Below are positions 25,456-35,005 of a stretch of DNA of 64,000 nt, one piece after another (the stretch's first letter is position 1; each line of letters starts with the position of its first letter). This DNA comes from Parapedobacter pyrenivorans_A. GTDB lineage: Bacteria > Bacteroidota > Bacteroidia > Sphingobacteriales > Sphingobacteriaceae. The position numbers were made by a program, and so were the translations under genes. The notes under the pieces are model-generated. The model saw only the letters and a program-made list of their open reading frames with translations, was not told where the DNA came from and made no database searches. The stretch lies in NCBI RefSeq assembly GCF_041925275.1, contig NZ_JBHEUZ010000010.1:1-64000 (forward strand). Direction: 5' to 3'.

Positions 25456-28400
25456 ATGAAGATAGCAGAAATATCGATAAAACGCCCCTCCATCGTCATC
25501 GTGGTATTCACCGCATTGACCCTGCTGGGCATCATGAGCTATTTCTCGTTGAACTACGAGCTGCTCCCTAAATTTACCCCGAGTGTGGTATCTATCACCA
25601 CGATATACCCGGGTGCATCGCCCAGCGAGGTGGAAAACACCGTGACCAAGAAAATAGAAGACGCGGTGGCTTCGCTGGAGAATATCAAGAAACTCGACGC
25701 CACGTCGTTCGAAAGCCTTTCGCTGGTGATCATCGAGTTGAACAGCGGCACGGACGTGGACTATGCGCTCAACGATGCCCAACGGAAGGTGAACGCCATC
25801 CTTTCCGAGTTGCCGGATGATGCGGAAGCGCCGTCGCTGGCCAAGTTCTCGATGGACGATTTGCCCATCCTTTCGCTTGCCGCCACCGGCGACATGGACG
25901 GCGCGGCATTTTACGACCTCGTAGACAAGCGGATACAGCCGGTCTTGTCGCGGGTGCCGGGTGTTGCCCAGGTAAACCTCATCGGCGGCCAGGAACGCGA
26001 AATCCAGGTCAGTATCGACGCATCCAGATTGGAAGGCTATGGGTTGTCCATCCTACAGGTGCAGCAGGCGATCCTCACCTCCAACCTTGATTTCCCCACG
26101 GGAAGCGTAAAAACGCAAAACCAGGATATCCTGGTACGGTTGGCAGGTAAATATAAGTCGGTGGATGAACTGCGCAACCTCGTGGTCGCTACCACGCCGA
26201 TGGGCGGACAGGTACGCATCGGTGATATCGCCGACGTGCAGGACACACAGAAAGATGTTGAAAAAATTGCCCGCGTGAACCGGCAAAGCGCCCTGCTTTT
26301 GCAGGTATTGAAGCAGTCTGACGCCAATGCGGTGGAAGTGAGCCGGGGTACCCAGCAATCGATCGACGCATTGATGGACACCTATCAGGCGGAAGGCTTG
26401 AAAATCGATGTAGCCAACGACAGCTCCACCTATACACTCGAATCGGCCAACGCCGTTATATTCGATTTGTTCCTGGCGGTGGTGTTGGTGGCGGTGGTGA
26501 TGCTTTTCTTCCTGCATAGCATCCGTAATGCGGTGATCGTGATGGTGGCCATCCCCGCGTCGCTCATCGCTACGTTCATCGGCATCAGCCTTTTTGGCTA
26601 TACGCTCAACCTGATGTCGCTGCTCGGTTTGTCGCTCGTGGTGGGTATCCTCGTTGACGACGCCATCGTGGTGATCGAAAACATATACCGACACATGGAA
26701 ATGGGCAAGAATAAGGTGCGGGCCTCTTTCGATGCAGCGAAGGAAATCGGGTTTACCGTGATATCCATTACACTGGTTATCGTGGTGGTGTTTCTACCCA
26801 TTGCCATCAGTACGGGGATGGTATCCGATATCCTACGCGAGTTTTGCGTGGTCGTGGTCATCGCCACCCTGCTCAGTTTGGTGGCGTCATTTACCATTGT
26901 GCCGCTGCTCACTTCGCGGTTCGGTAAACTGGACCGGGTGTCTGACAAGAATATTTTCGGCCGGTTCATCCTTTGGTTTGAAAACCAACTGCACCGCTTT
27001 ACCCGCTGGGTAACAGGGGTGCTGAAATGGTCGCTCAACCATAAATTCATCACGCTGGCGGCCGTAACCCTTATGCTATTCGCGTCCTTCGGCTTATTGG
27101 CAGGCGGCTATATTGGTGGTGAGTTCTTTGCGCAGGGCGACCGCGGGGAGTTCCTGGTGCAGATAGAGATGCCCAAGGACGCTTCCATCGAACAGACCAA
27201 CCAGATGACGCAGAAGGCGGAGGAATTTCTGGCCACCAAACCGGAAGTGGTATCGGTGATTACCACGGTGGGGCAGTCAAACGATGGTTTCGTGGGGACA
27301 CAGGCCACGGCCTATAAAGCAGAGCTTACCGTAAAACTCGTTGGTGGCGAAGAGCGTGCCGACCCGAGTAACATCTACGCCGCGAAGTTGAAGCGCGAAA
27401 TGGAAAAAGTACTGGTGGGGGCGAAAGTAAAGACGGTGCCCATCAGCATTGTCGGCTTCGCCGAGCAGGCACCCCTGGAAATGGTCGTCATTGGCTCTGA
27501 CCTGGACAGTGTGCTTACCTACGCCGAAGGGATATTGGAACTTGTGCGCAGGATCCCGGGTACGTCGGAGGCCAAACTTTCGGTAGAGAGCGGTACGCCG
27601 GAGATTACGGTGGAAGTGGACCGCGACAAGATGGCTGCACTGGGTTTGAACCTCCAGACCGTGGGGGCTACCATGCAGACCGCATTCAGCGGAAATACAG
27701 ACGGTAAATTCCGTTCGGGCGAGTACGAGTACGACATCAACATCCGCTTCGACGATTATGACCGTAAAAATGTAGACGACGTTAGCAACCTGCCGTTCAC
27801 GAACGACAAGGGACAGCTGGTGCGCCTATCGCAGTTTGCCAGCATCCACGAAGGGTCGGGGCCGAGCCAGCTGGAGCGGCGCGACAAAAGTACGTCCGTT
27901 AAAGTGCAGTCGCAGGTGGTGGGCCGCCCGGTCAGCGCCATTGCGGCCGATTTGGAATCCCAGCTCGACGAAGTCCATGCGCCCAGCGGCGTAAGCTACG
28001 TATGGAGCGGCGATATGGAACAGCAGTCCGAAGGGTTCGGTACCTTGGGTATTGCGTTGCTCAGCTCCATTTTGCTGGTCTACTTCATCATGGTAGCGCT
28101 GTATGATAGTTTTGTGTATCCGTTTGTGGTGATGTTCTCCATCCCACTGTCGATTATCGGCGCCTTGCTGGCATTGGCCCTTACCAACAATACCTTGAAC
28201 ATATTTACCATCCTCGGCTTGATCATGCTGATCGGGCTGGTCGCCAAGAACGCCATCATCCTCGTGGATTTCACCAACCACCTCAAGGCGGAAGGCAAAT
28301 CCACGCGCGAGGCGCTGATCCTGGCCAACCAGGCACGGTTGCGCCCTATCCTCATGACCACCATCGCCATGGTGTTCGGGATGCTGCCCATCGCCTTGGC

Positions 28401-28626
28401 CACCGGTCCGAGTGCAGAGTGGAAAAACGGACTGGCATGGGTCATCATCGGTGGCCTCGTCAGCTCCCTGTTCCTTACGCTGATCGTTGTGCCGGTGATC
28501 TACCAGATCATGGACAACATCCTGCACCGGTTCGGGCTGGATAAGAAAGGCCAGCCTATCGAGGAATTGATGGTGGAAGACTACGTGCACAAAGAAGTGA
28601 AAGAATACGAAGAGGAAGCTGTATAA
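25456..28626 (+). CDS. RND multidrug efflux pump (AcrB/HAE1-type)
   Basis: A 1056-residue inner-membrane proton-driven RND transporter with 12 membrane helices and two large periplasmic loops. Hallmarks are the N-terminal EISIKRPSIVIVVFTALTLLGIMSYFSLNYELLPKFTPSVVSITTIYPGASPSEVENTVT pattern, the proton-relay aspartates in helix 4 (GILVDDAIVVIENIYRHME), GEFFAQGDRGEFLVQIEMP at the start of the second half, and the C-terminal GLIMLIGLVAKNAIILVDFTN and RLRPILMTTIAMVFGMLPIALATG. Length is that of hydrophobe/amphiphile pumps, not CusA metal pumps. Substrate unknown. A strong terminator follows. Confidence 0.94.
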   Translation: MKIAEISIKRPSIVIVVFTALTLLGIMSYFSLNYELLPKFTPSVVSITTIYPGASPSEVENTVTKKIEDAVASLENIKKLDATSFESLSLVIIELNSGTDVDYALNDAQRKVNAILSELPDDAEAPSLAKFSMDDLPILSLAATGDMDGAAFYDLVDKRIQPVLSRVPGVAQVNLIGGQEREIQVSIDASRLEGYGLSILQVQQAILTSNLDFPTGSVKTQNQDILVRLAGKYKSVDELRNLVVATTPMGGQVRIGDIADVQDTQKDVEKIARVNRQSALLLQVLKQSDANAVEVSRGTQQSIDALMDTYQAEGLKIDVANDSSTYTLESANAVIFDLFLAVVLVAVVMLFFLHSIRNAVIVMVAIPASLIATFIGISLFGYTLNLMSLLGLSLVVGILVDDAIVVIENIYRHMEMGKNKVRASFDAAKEIGFTVISITLVIVVVFLPIAISTGMVSDILREFCVVVVIATLLSLVASFTIVPLLTSRFGKLDRVSDKNIFGRFILWFENQLHRFTRWVTGVLKWSLNHKFITLAAVTLMLFASFGLLAGGYIGGEFFAQGDRGEFLVQIEMPKDASIEQTNQMTQKAEEFLATKPEVVSVITTVGQSNDGFVGTQATAYKAELTVKLVGGEERADPSNIYAAKLKREMEKVLVGAKVKTVPISIVGFAEQAPLEMVVIGSDLDSVLTYAEGILELVRRIPGTSEAKLSVESGTPEITVEVDRDKMAALGLNLQTVGATMQTAFSGNTDGKFRSGEYEYDINIRFDDYDRKNVDDVSNLPFTNDKGQLVRLSQFASIHEGSGPSQLERRDKSTSVKVQSQVVGRPVSAIAADLESQLDEVHAPSGVSYVWSGDMEQQSEGFGTLGIALLSSILLVYFIMVALYDSFVYPFVVMFSIPLSIIGALLALALTNNTLNIFTILGLIMLIGLVAKNAIILVDFTNHLKAEGKSTREALILANQARLRPILMTTIAMVFGMLPIALATGPSAEWKNGLAWVIIGGLVSSLFLTLIVVPVIYQIMDNILHRFGLDKKGQPIEELMVEDYVHKEVKEYEEEAV

Positions 28627-28637
28627 CAGTTCAACTC

Positions 28638-28673
28638 AACGTCCCGGGTGTCCGCATCCGGGACGTTTTCTTT
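28638..28673 (+). terminator. Intrinsic terminator of the efflux operon
   Basis: A perfect 10-bp stem, AACGTCCCGG with CCGGGACGTT, around a 10-base loop, followed by TTCTTT, 12 bases after the pump stop codon. Confidence 0.85.
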
Positions 28674-28685
28674 GGGTGTGCTGGC

Positions 28686-28716
28686 TTGCGTATGTAAGCG
28701 GGGTTGCCTAAGTTTG
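28686..28716 (+). promoter_or_regulatory. Promoter of the Glu/Leu dehydrogenase gene
   Basis: TTG (28686-28688), 20 bases, then an exact -7 match TAAGTTTG (28709-28716), 25 bases before the ATG. Confidence 0.65.
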
Positions 28717-28741
28717 CGCACACACATATTGCACACATAAC

Positions 28742-29968
28742 ATGAAACCATTATTAAAACGCTTTGAAGAAAAGCGGCCTGAAATTGTCTTTGAATGGAA
28801 AGACCCCGAGACGGAGGCGGAAGGGTGGGTGGTGATCAACTCCCTGCGGGGCGGGGCTGCCGGCGGCGGCACGCGCATGCGTGCAGGGTTGGACCGCAAC
28901 GAAGTTGAATCACTGGCCAAAACCATGGAGGTGAAATTTACCGTTTCGGGTCCGCCCATTGGTGGCGCCAAGTCGGGCATCAACTTCAATCCCGCCGATC
29001 CACGCAAATGGGGCGTGCTGGAACGGTGGTATAAAGTGGTTACCCCGTTGCTGAAGAACTACTACGGCACGGGTGGCGACCTCAATGTGGATGAAATCCA
29101 CGATGTCATCCCCATTACCGAGAACTATGGCCTTTGGCACCCACAAGAGGGTGTGCTTAGCGGGCATTTCAACGTACCCGAGAACCAGCGTATCCACCAA
29201 ATCGGACAGCTGCGCTACGGCGTATCGAAAGTATTGGAGGATCTTGCCTATACGCCCGACCTGCGGCGTAAATATAAGGTAGCCGACATGGTTACGGGAT
29301 ATGGGGTGGCCGAGTCGATCCGGCATTACTACGCACTTTTCGATGGCGAGGTGGTGGGCAAACGCGCCATCATCCAAGGGTGGGGCAATGTTGCGGCTGC
29401 CGCAGGGTATTACCTCGCGCAGATGGGCGTCAAAATCATTGGGATTATCGACCGCGACGGAGGAGTGGTCAACGAAACGGGGTTCGACGCGGAAGCCGTA
29501 CGGCAGCTGTATCTCAACCGCAAGGGAAATCGCCTGCACGCAGACGGTATGCGGCCGTTTGATGTGCTCAACGCCACGATATGGGACCTCCGCGCGGATA
29601 TCTTTGTCCCCGCCGCCGCATCGCGGCTGGTATCGAAAGAGCATGTGGCCCGTTTGGTGGCCAACGGATTGGAAGTCATCTCGTCGGGAGCGAATGTGCC
29701 CTTTACGGACCGCGAAATCTTTTATGGTCCGGTAATGGAATACGTAGACGGGCAACTGTCGCTGATCCCCGACTTTATTGCCAACTGTGGGATGGCCCGG
29801 GTGTTTGCCTACCTCATGCAGCGCAACGTGGAAATGAGTGATGACGCCATTTTCTCGGACGTATCCGCCGTTATCCACCGGGCGTTGCAGGCCATCCGCA
29901 ACCTGTCGCCCGCTAAAACCAACATCACGTCGCGTGCCTATGAAATTGCGTTGCGTGAGTTGGTGTAA
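28742..29968 (+). CDS. Glu/Leu/Phe/Val dehydrogenase family protein
   Basis: A 408-residue amino-acid dehydrogenase performing NAD(P)-linked oxidative deamination. The N-terminal half carries the glycine-rich substrate loop and catalytic-lysine segments (GGAAGGGTRMRAGLDRNEVESLAKTMEVKFTVSGPPIGGAKSGI), the acidic GTGGDLNVDE stretch, and the second half the Rossmann signature IIQGWGNVAAAAGYYLAQMG, then IFVPAAASRLV and SSGANVPF. It differs from classical hexameric GdhA in its first 25 residues and in the GTGGDLNVDE region, so glutamate, leucine or another amino acid remain possible. Confidence 0.85.
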   Translation: MKPLLKRFEEKRPEIVFEWKDPETEAEGWVVINSLRGGAAGGGTRMRAGLDRNEVESLAKTMEVKFTVSGPPIGGAKSGINFNPADPRKWGVLERWYKVVTPLLKNYYGTGGDLNVDEIHDVIPITENYGLWHPQEGVLSGHFNVPENQRIHQIGQLRYGVSKVLEDLAYTPDLRRKYKVADMVTGYGVAESIRHYYALFDGEVVGKRAIIQGWGNVAAAAGYYLAQMGVKIIGIIDRDGGVVNETGFDAEAVRQLYLNRKGNRLHADGMRPFDVLNATIWDLRADIFVPAAASRLVSKEHVARLVANGLEVISSGANVPFTDREIFYGPVMEYVDGQLSLIPDFIANCGMARVFAYLMQRNVEMSDDAIFSDVSAVIHRALQAIRNLSPAKTNITSRAYEIALRELV

Positions 29969-29991
29969 TCACAGCTAATTCTGTATCTTTA
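29960..29991 (+). promoter_or_regulatory. Promoter of thyA-folA
   Basis: TTG (29960-29962), 21 bases, then TATCTTTA (29984-29991), a 7-of-8 match to the -7 element. It overlaps the stop codon of the previous gene. Confidence 0.45.
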
Positions 29992-30015
29992 CACACTTGA
30001 AAGGAACGATTCACC

Positions 30016-30837
30016 ATGAAGCAATACCTCGATTTGATGCGCCATGTGTACGAAAAAGGCGTGTATAAACACGATCGTACAGGTACGGGTACCCGCAGTG
30101 TATTTGGCCATCAGATGCGTTTCGACCTGAAGGCCGGATTCCCATTGGTAACTACCAAAAAGGTGCACCTGCGCTCCATCATCCACGAGCTGATCTGGTT
30201 CCTCCGTGGCGATACGAATATCGGCTACCTGAAGGAAAACGGCGTGAGCATCTGGGATGAATGGGCAGACGAAGCGGGCAACTTGGGCCCTGTATACGGA
30301 TCGCAGTGGCGGTCGTGGCCCACACCGGGCGGCGGGCACATCGATCAGATCGGAAAGGTGGTGCAGCAGCTCAAAACCAATCCCGATTCGCGCCGCATCA
30401 TCGTATCTGCATGGAACGTTGCCGAAATCGAGCACATGGCATTGCCGCCATGCCATGCATTTTTCCAGTTTTACGTGGCACCGGCCGACCCGGATAAAGG
30501 CTTGTCGAAACCGCAGCTTTCCTGCCAGCTTTACCAGCGTAGCGCAGATATTTTCTTGGGCGTTCCGTTCAACATCGCTTCTTACGCGTTGCTGACCATG
30601 ATGATGGCTCAGGTATGTGGCATGGAAGCCGCCGATTTCGTACATACGTTTGGCGATGCCCACCTGTACAGCAACCATTTCGAGCAGGTGGAACTCCAAT
30701 TGAGCCGGGCACCCCGGCCGTTGCCGACCCTGACGATAAACCCGGCGGTAACGGATCTGTTCGGCTTCCGGTACGAAGATTTCGAGCTAACGGACTATGA
30801 TCCTTATCCACGTATCAAAGCACCGGTAGCGGTATAA
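30016..30837 (+). CDS. thyA: Thymidylate synthase
   Basis: A 273-residue folate-dependent thymidylate synthase, methylating dUMP to dTMP with methylene-tetrahydrofolate. Diagnostic motifs are HDRTGTGTRSVFG near the N-terminus, LIWFLRGDTNIGYL, the active-site loop ALPPCHAFFQFYV with Cys146 at the same number as in E. coli, QLYQRSADIFLGVPFNIASYALL, and the C-terminal IKAPVAV. The folA gene begins 11 bases after its stop, so the two form the usual dTMP/folate operon. Confidence 0.97.
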   Translation: MKQYLDLMRHVYEKGVYKHDRTGTGTRSVFGHQMRFDLKAGFPLVTTKKVHLRSIIHELIWFLRGDTNIGYLKENGVSIWDEWADEAGNLGPVYGSQWRSWPTPGGGHIDQIGKVVQQLKTNPDSRRIIVSAWNVAEIEHMALPPCHAFFQFYVAPADPDKGLSKPQLSCQLYQRSADIFLGVPFNIASYALLTMMMAQVCGMEAADFVHTFGDAHLYSNHFEQVELQLSRAPRPLPTLTINPAVTDLFGFRYEDFELTDYDPYPRIKAPVAV

Positions 30838-30848
30838 CCCCGGCCACT

Positions 30849-31343
30849 ATGGAGCGACCCCTCGTATCGGCCATTGTGGCGGCCGCAGAAAACAATGCCA
30901 TCGGCAAGGACAACCAACTGCTGTGGCACCTGCCCAACGACCTGCGTTTCTTTAAACGTACCACCACGGGACATCCCGTCATCATGGGCCGCAAAACGTA
31001 CGAATCGGTCGGCAAGCCGCTGCCCAACCGCCGCAATATCATCATTACCCGGCAGGCCGCATATGCCGTGGAAGGAGCCGATGTGGTCCATTCGCTCGCG
31101 GCCGCCCTCGAAAGCTGTGCAGGCGAACAGGAAGTATTCGTAGTGGGGGGAGCGGAAATATACCAACAGGCACTCCCTGTTACAGACCGCATCTACCTTA
31201 CCCGTGTGCACGCTGCATTGCCGGGAGATAGCTTTTTCCCCGAACTGGATGAACGAGAATGGAGGTCGGTTTCTGAAGAAAGCCACCCTGCAGACGAACG
31301 GCATGCTTATGGCTATACCTTCGGGATTTACGAGCGGCGATAA
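30849..31343 (+). CDS. folA: Dihydrofolate reductase
   Basis: A 164-residue DHFR that regenerates tetrahydrofolate after the ThyA reaction. The chain shows VSAIVAAAENNAIGKDNQLLWHLPNDLRFFKRTTTGHPVIMGRKTYESVGKPLPNR, with the substrate-binding acidic residue in the LPNDL segment, then VFVVGGAEIYQQALP at the cofactor site and YLTRVHAALPGDSFFPEL. Length is normal. It is co-transcribed with thyA. Confidence 0.95.
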   Translation: MERPLVSAIVAAAENNAIGKDNQLLWHLPNDLRFFKRTTTGHPVIMGRKTYESVGKPLPNRRNIIITRQAAYAVEGADVVHSLAAALESCAGEQEVFVVGGAEIYQQALPVTDRIYLTRVHAALPGDSFFPELDEREWRSVSEESHPADERHAYGYTFGIYERR

Positions 31344-31367
31344 GTCGGTTTTTACAAATCAAATGTG

Positions 31368-31375
31368 TATTTTTA
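31368..31375 (+). promoter_or_regulatory. -7-like element before the second MscS gene
   Basis: TATTTTTA (7 of 8 to consensus) ends four bases before the ATG at 31380, the same leaderless spacing as at 2164, 53136 and 57197. Confidence 0.35.
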
Positions 31376-31379
31376 TCCC

Positions 31380-32258
31380 ATGACACACGCTGCCGATACC
31401 GGAAAAGGGCGGCCACTCGGGGGGTGGTTCTTTTTTGCGTTTAAGCTGGTACTATGGACAGCCATTGCCTATTCGTTTGCGGCAGATGCCGAGGTATATA
31501 GCCAACAGCCGCGATTGGCCGGCGTTGCGTACGGCGTAAACACGTTCCTTACGGGGAGCATCCTCATCGCCATCGGCCGGTTTATCCTGATTGCCATTTA
31601 CCGGCGCCGCAACAAGAAAAACAACCGCGTACGCGGCAATTACATATTGGGGATCAACCAGATCGCTACTTTGCTGAATGTGGTGTTTGCCGTCTTGGGG
31701 CTGATGATTGCCTTCGGTATCAACCCGAAGGAGTTTTTAACCAGCATCACCATCGTCGCCATGGCCATTGCCCTGCTATTCCGCGACTACATCACCAATA
31801 TGATCAGTGGGCTGTTGATTATGTTTTCCGATCAATTCACCATTGGCGACACCGTACGCATAGGGGAGCACCAGGGCAAGATCATGGACATCACGTTGGC
31901 CAACATTATGGTGAAGAACGACGACGACGACGTGGTGCTGATTCCGAACAATACGGCATTTACCACCAATATCATCAACCAGTCGTTGCAGAATTCCAGG
32001 AAACTGACGATTGAGTTTGAACTGCCATTGGCAAGCTCCCGCCGGAACAAGGCGTTGGAAAATGATATGCGCAAGGCGTTGGAACAGTACGGCAATGCGA
32101 TTGTGCCGGGCAGTTTCCAGCTGCGTGTGGTAGGCATCGGCAAGGATGCCGTACAATATAAACTGCAGTTTTCGACCGCCAAGAAAGACACCCAGCTGCG
32201 GCGGACACTGCGCAACGACCTCTACCAGCACATTATCTCATTTGAAGCCTCCCTTTAG
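31380..32258 (+). CDS. MscS-family mechanosensitive ion channel
   Basis: A 292-residue small MscS-type channel. It has three to four membrane helices (about residues 13-35, 45-75, 95-120, 125-150); the last leads into the pore/beta-domain signature (LFRDYITNMISGLLIMFSDQFTIGDTVRIGEHQGKIMDITLANIMVKNDDDDVVLIPNNTAF), and a C-terminal alpha/beta domain follows. A GTG at 31365 would extend it by five residues, but it overlaps a -7-like box. The stop codon overlaps that of the convergent pantothenate kinase gene by four bases. Confidence 0.88.
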   Translation: MTHAADTGKGRPLGGWFFFAFKLVLWTAIAYSFAADAEVYSQQPRLAGVAYGVNTFLTGSILIAIGRFILIAIYRRRNKKNNRVRGNYILGINQIATLLNVVFAVLGLMIAFGINPKEFLTSITIVAMAIALLFRDYITNMISGLLIMFSDQFTIGDTVRIGEHQGKIMDITLANIMVKNDDDDVVLIPNNTAFTTNIINQSLQNSRKLTIEFELPLASSRRNKALENDMRKALEQYGNAIVPGSFQLRVVGIGKDAVQYKLQFSTAKKDTQLRRTLRNDLYQHIISFEASL

Positions 32259-33211
32259 ACCTTCCTCACTTTGACACTTTTCACAAAGTGGTGGCTGCCT
32301 TTTTCCAGGATCAGGTCTGCGCGGAACCGCGTGGGCAGGATGTTTTTCAACAGATTTGGCTTGTTGATTTCGTTCCATATACCGGCAGCGGTTTCGGCAC
32401 TCTGTTTCTCGTCGAGGTCGGCGTACCGATGGAAATAAGAGTCAGCCCGCTGGAAGGCGGTTTTACGGAGCCACTCGAACCGCTTGGTGTACCACTCCTG
32501 CAGGTTTTCGGGCGACGCATCTACGTAGATGGAATAGTCGAAGAAGTCCGATACGAATACGCGCGGCCCGCGATGCTTTCCTTTGACGTTTACCTGGAGC
32601 ACGTTGATCCCCTCCACGATAAGGATGTCTGGCTGTGCCACCCACTGCAGCTGGTCGGGCACGATGTCGTAGACCAGATGGGAGTATACGGGTGCCGAAA
32701 CCGCCTCCTTGCCCGATTTGATGTCTGACAGGAATCCCAGCAACCGTCGTGCATCGTAGCTTTCGGGGAATCCTTTGCGGTTCAGGATGCCTTTCGATTC
32801 CAAATAGCTGTTTGGGTAGAGGAAACCATCCGTGGTGATCAATTCCACCTTCGGGTTTCCGGGTGCGAGTGACAGTACCTTTTGCAATACACGTGCCGTG
32901 GTGCTTTTACCTGCCGCCACGCTCCCCGCGATACCGATGATGAAGGGCAGCTGCTTGGAATGGTTGTCAAAAAATGAATTGGTATACCCGTGCAGCTGCC
33001 GGTAACTATCGATATGCAGGCGCAATAGGTGGCTTAGGGGGAAATAGACCTCTTCGATTTCCTGCATGGTGAGCGGCTCATTCAGCGCGTTGAGTTTCTG
33101 GATATCTTCGTCGGCCAGTACGTAGTGGGGGTGCCCGTTGAGTGTTTTCCACGTATCGCGCGTTACATGGCGAAAGGGGGAATATGTGATACCGTTGTCC
33201 GTTTTGACCAT
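32255..33211 (-). CDS. coaA: Type I pantothenate kinase
   Basis: A 318-residue CoaA-type pantothenate kinase catalysing the first step of coenzyme A synthesis. Motifs are the P-loop GIAGSVAAGKSTTARVLQ (about residues 90-107), VELITTDGFLYPNSYLESKGILNRKGFPESYD and the DILIVEGINVLQV strand with the CoaA-specific RVFVSDFFDYSIYVDA. Length agrees with E. coli CoaA (316). It has its own promoter on the minus strand and converges with the MscS gene. Confidence 0.95.
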   Translation of the reverse strand: MVKTDNGITYSPFRHVTRDTWKTLNGHPHYVLADEDIQKLNALNEPLTMQEIEEVYFPLSHLLRLHIDSYRQLHGYTNSFFDNHSKQLPFIIGIAGSVAAGKSTTARVLQKVLSLAPGNPKVELITTDGFLYPNSYLESKGILNRKGFPESYDARRLLGFLSDIKSGKEAVSAPVYSHLVYDIVPDQLQWVAQPDILIVEGINVLQVNVKGKHRGPRVFVSDFFDYSIYVDASPENLQEWYTKRFEWLRKTAFQRADSYFHRYADLDEKQSAETAAGIWNEINKPNLLKNILPTRFRADLILEKGSHHFVKSVKVRKV

Positions 33212-33233
33212 GCCGGTGGGGTTGGTGAAGCCG

Positions 33234-33262
33234 CAAAATTAATTAAAAAGTGTATTACTCAA
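33234..33262 (-). promoter_or_regulatory. Promoter of coaA
   Basis: On the minus strand TTG (33260-33262), 18 bases, then TAATTTTG (33234-33241), an exact -7 match, 22 bases before the coaA ATG. Confidence 0.6.
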
Positions 33263-33297
33263 GCACGAAGTAGCATAATTGTGCTCCTGCGGCCGTT

Positions 33298-33666
33298 TCA
33301 GCGGAGACCTTTCAGTATCAATTCGCCCGTAGCCGGATTGGTTGCCAACGGTACATCATATACATCGCACACGCGCATCAACATCTGGATATCGGGTTCG
33401 TGCGCGTGCTTGCCGAGCGGATCGCGGAAGAAGATAATGGCATCGATTTTCCCTTCGGCGGCCATTGCGGCGATTTGCGCATCACCACCTTTGGGGCCGC
33501 TCAGCTTCAACTCTACTTCCAGTCCCGTCTGCCGGATATAGGCGCCCGTGGTGCCCGTGGCGACAAGTTTCAGGTCGTTCAATAATGTGAAGTGGTCCTT
33601 TACGAAAGCTACCATCTCCGGCTTTTTGCCATCGTGCGCAATAAGCGCGATTGTTTGTTGTTGCAT
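33298..33666 (-). CDS. mgsA: Methylglyoxal synthase
   Basis: A 122-residue methylglyoxal synthase converting dihydroxyacetone phosphate to methylglyoxal and phosphate, a bypass that relieves sugar-phosphate stress. It shows IALIAHDGKKPEMVAF, the phosphate-binding ATGTTG, LSGPKGGDAQIAAMAAEGKIDAIIFFRDPLGKHAHEPDIQMLMRVCDVYDVPLATNPAT, with catalytic Asp in GGDAQ and His in HEPD. This short form lacks the extension seen in E. coli MgsA (152). It lies between coaA and the patatin gene on the same strand. Confidence 0.95.
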   Translation of the reverse strand: MQQQTIALIAHDGKKPEMVAFVKDHFTLLNDLKLVATGTTGAYIRQTGLEVELKLSGPKGGDAQIAAMAAEGKIDAIIFFRDPLGKHAHEPDIQMLMRVCDVYDVPLATNPATGELILKGLR

Positions 33667-33718
33667 CAGTTGATTGTGTTGTTTTATTGCTTCTTATAAG
33701 GCGGGTTGCACCGAATCG

Positions 33719-34771
33719 TCATTTCGTCGATAAAAACCGCCAGGGGCTTTTGGGTTGGGAGTCGTCTCTTTCCTTCACCAGCCAAGCGACCAGTTGGTTG
33801 AGCAGTTCGTCGTTTTCGCTGACCATGCGGTCGCCCAACGCAATCAGTTTTTGGATATTGTTGGGGCTAGCCGCATCGAGCGCCTCTTGGATGCTGTGCA
33901 GGTTTTTCGGCTCTATGCGGACATATTGTTGTTTCTTGCCCGCCGACCGATACAATTGCTGGAGGAAGAAATCGCTGCTTTCAGCGGCCCCGCTCATCAT
34001 GATATCGATGAGGGCCGGGCCGATGGATATGGCCCTGCTTTTCTTGAAGTGCTCATAGTCATAGGCCTTCCGGGAACGCCCGGTACCCAGTGAAAGGATC
34101 GAAATATCGTTGACTTTTGTTTGGTTAAACGCCTTTGTCACTTCCACCAGCGCACTCATCGATGGATTGGGTGCAAATACCCCACCATCGAGGAGCGGAT
34201 AACGCGTGCCGCTCATCGAACGGATTTCGGCAACACTGAAATACGTCGGAGCGGCCGAAGTGGCCCGGCACACATCGCGGAGGTAGAAATCGCGCGGATC
34301 GCCCCGTGTAATGGCGGTCTGCTGCCTGAAGAAATGCGTTTTCCGGAGCTCGATGTTGTAGGCAGTGATGATGCAGGGTTTGAGCAACTGGCTAAGCTTG
34401 CATTCGCCGAAGTACGATTCGAGCACATATTCCAGCGTCGTACTTGGGTAGCGTTCACTAAGCAAGCCGAATTTGGCAACCAACCTACGGAAGAAACCAG
34501 CCTTGAAGATGTCGCTGCCATGGGACACGTAGATGTCCAATGCCTCCTGAGCGGAATACTTCGGGCGGGAGGGGTTCGTTTCATCGGGACACAACAGCAG
34601 GGACGTCAGGATGCCGCCGGTACTGGTGCCGGCGAAAAAATCGAAATAGTCCACTATCGCGGCGCTGGGATCGTTGCTTACGCGCTGCAACCGACGTTCT
34701 AACGCCACCAGCAACATGCCGGGTATGATGCCACGGATACCGCCCCCGTCAATCGAAAGGATTTTCTTCAT
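33719..34771 (-). CDS. Patatin-like phospholipase
   Basis: A 350-residue patatin-family lipid acyl hydrolase with a Ser-Asp dyad. The oxyanion-hole glycines are in SIDGGGIRGIIPG (residues 6-18), the nucleophile in FAGTSTGGIL (GxSxG, about residue 55), and the Asp in LLDGGVFAPNPS (DGG, about residue 196). No signal peptide, so probably cytoplasmic. The frame opens at 34819, but the ATG at 34771 starts exactly one strand before the oxyanion motif, as in the family. The C-terminal 120 residues are helical and unassigned. Membership in the CD-NTase-linked (CapV) defence phospholipases is not supported: no cyclase gene is nearby. Confidence 0.88.
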   Translation of the reverse strand: MKKILSIDGGGIRGIIPGMLLVALERRLQRVSNDPSAAIVDYFDFFAGTSTGGILTSLLLCPDETNPSRPKYSAQEALDIYVSHGSDIFKAGFFRRLVAKFGLLSERYPSTTLEYVLESYFGECKLSQLLKPCIITAYNIELRKTHFFRQQTAITRGDPRDFYLRDVCRATSAAPTYFSVAEIRSMSGTRYPLLDGGVFAPNPSMSALVEVTKAFNQTKVNDISILSLGTGRSRKAYDYEHFKKSRAISIGPALIDIMMSGAAESSDFFLQQLYRSAGKKQQYVRIEPKNLHSIQEALDAASPNNIQKLIALGDRMVSENDELLNQLVAWLVKERDDSQPKSPWRFLSTK

Positions 34772-35005
34772 CGTTTGCGCTTTGCCCGTAAACTTAGATA
34801 AAGTTGCTTCGAAATACAAAAATTACTAACCTTTTATCGAAGGCGGAATCCACGTACGTACTGGATTAATGGGATGGCGCCAGTTAGTCGGCGCTACTGG
34901 CTAGAATAACACGACACTTATTAATCGATATGTGAAATTGAATAAAAACGTCGTTTTTTTTGATAAAAAATGTATTTATGTTTTACTTATTATAAAATAA
35001 ACACA

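Noticed and set aside
27826..28590. 254-codon minus-strand frame opposite the RND pump gene
   Set aside because: Very rich in His, Gln, Asp and Gly, as expected from antisense reading of hydrophobic membrane codons; no motif or start signal.
29380..30800. Several small frames inside the dehydrogenase and thyA genes
   Set aside because: They are shifted-frame shadows of well-conserved enzymes and have no independent start signals.
33719..34771. CBASS-type (CapV) defence phospholipase
   Set aside because: The patatin motif alone is not diagnostic, and no CD-NTase, Cap2/Cap3 or other defence gene lies nearby; the neighbours are housekeeping genes.
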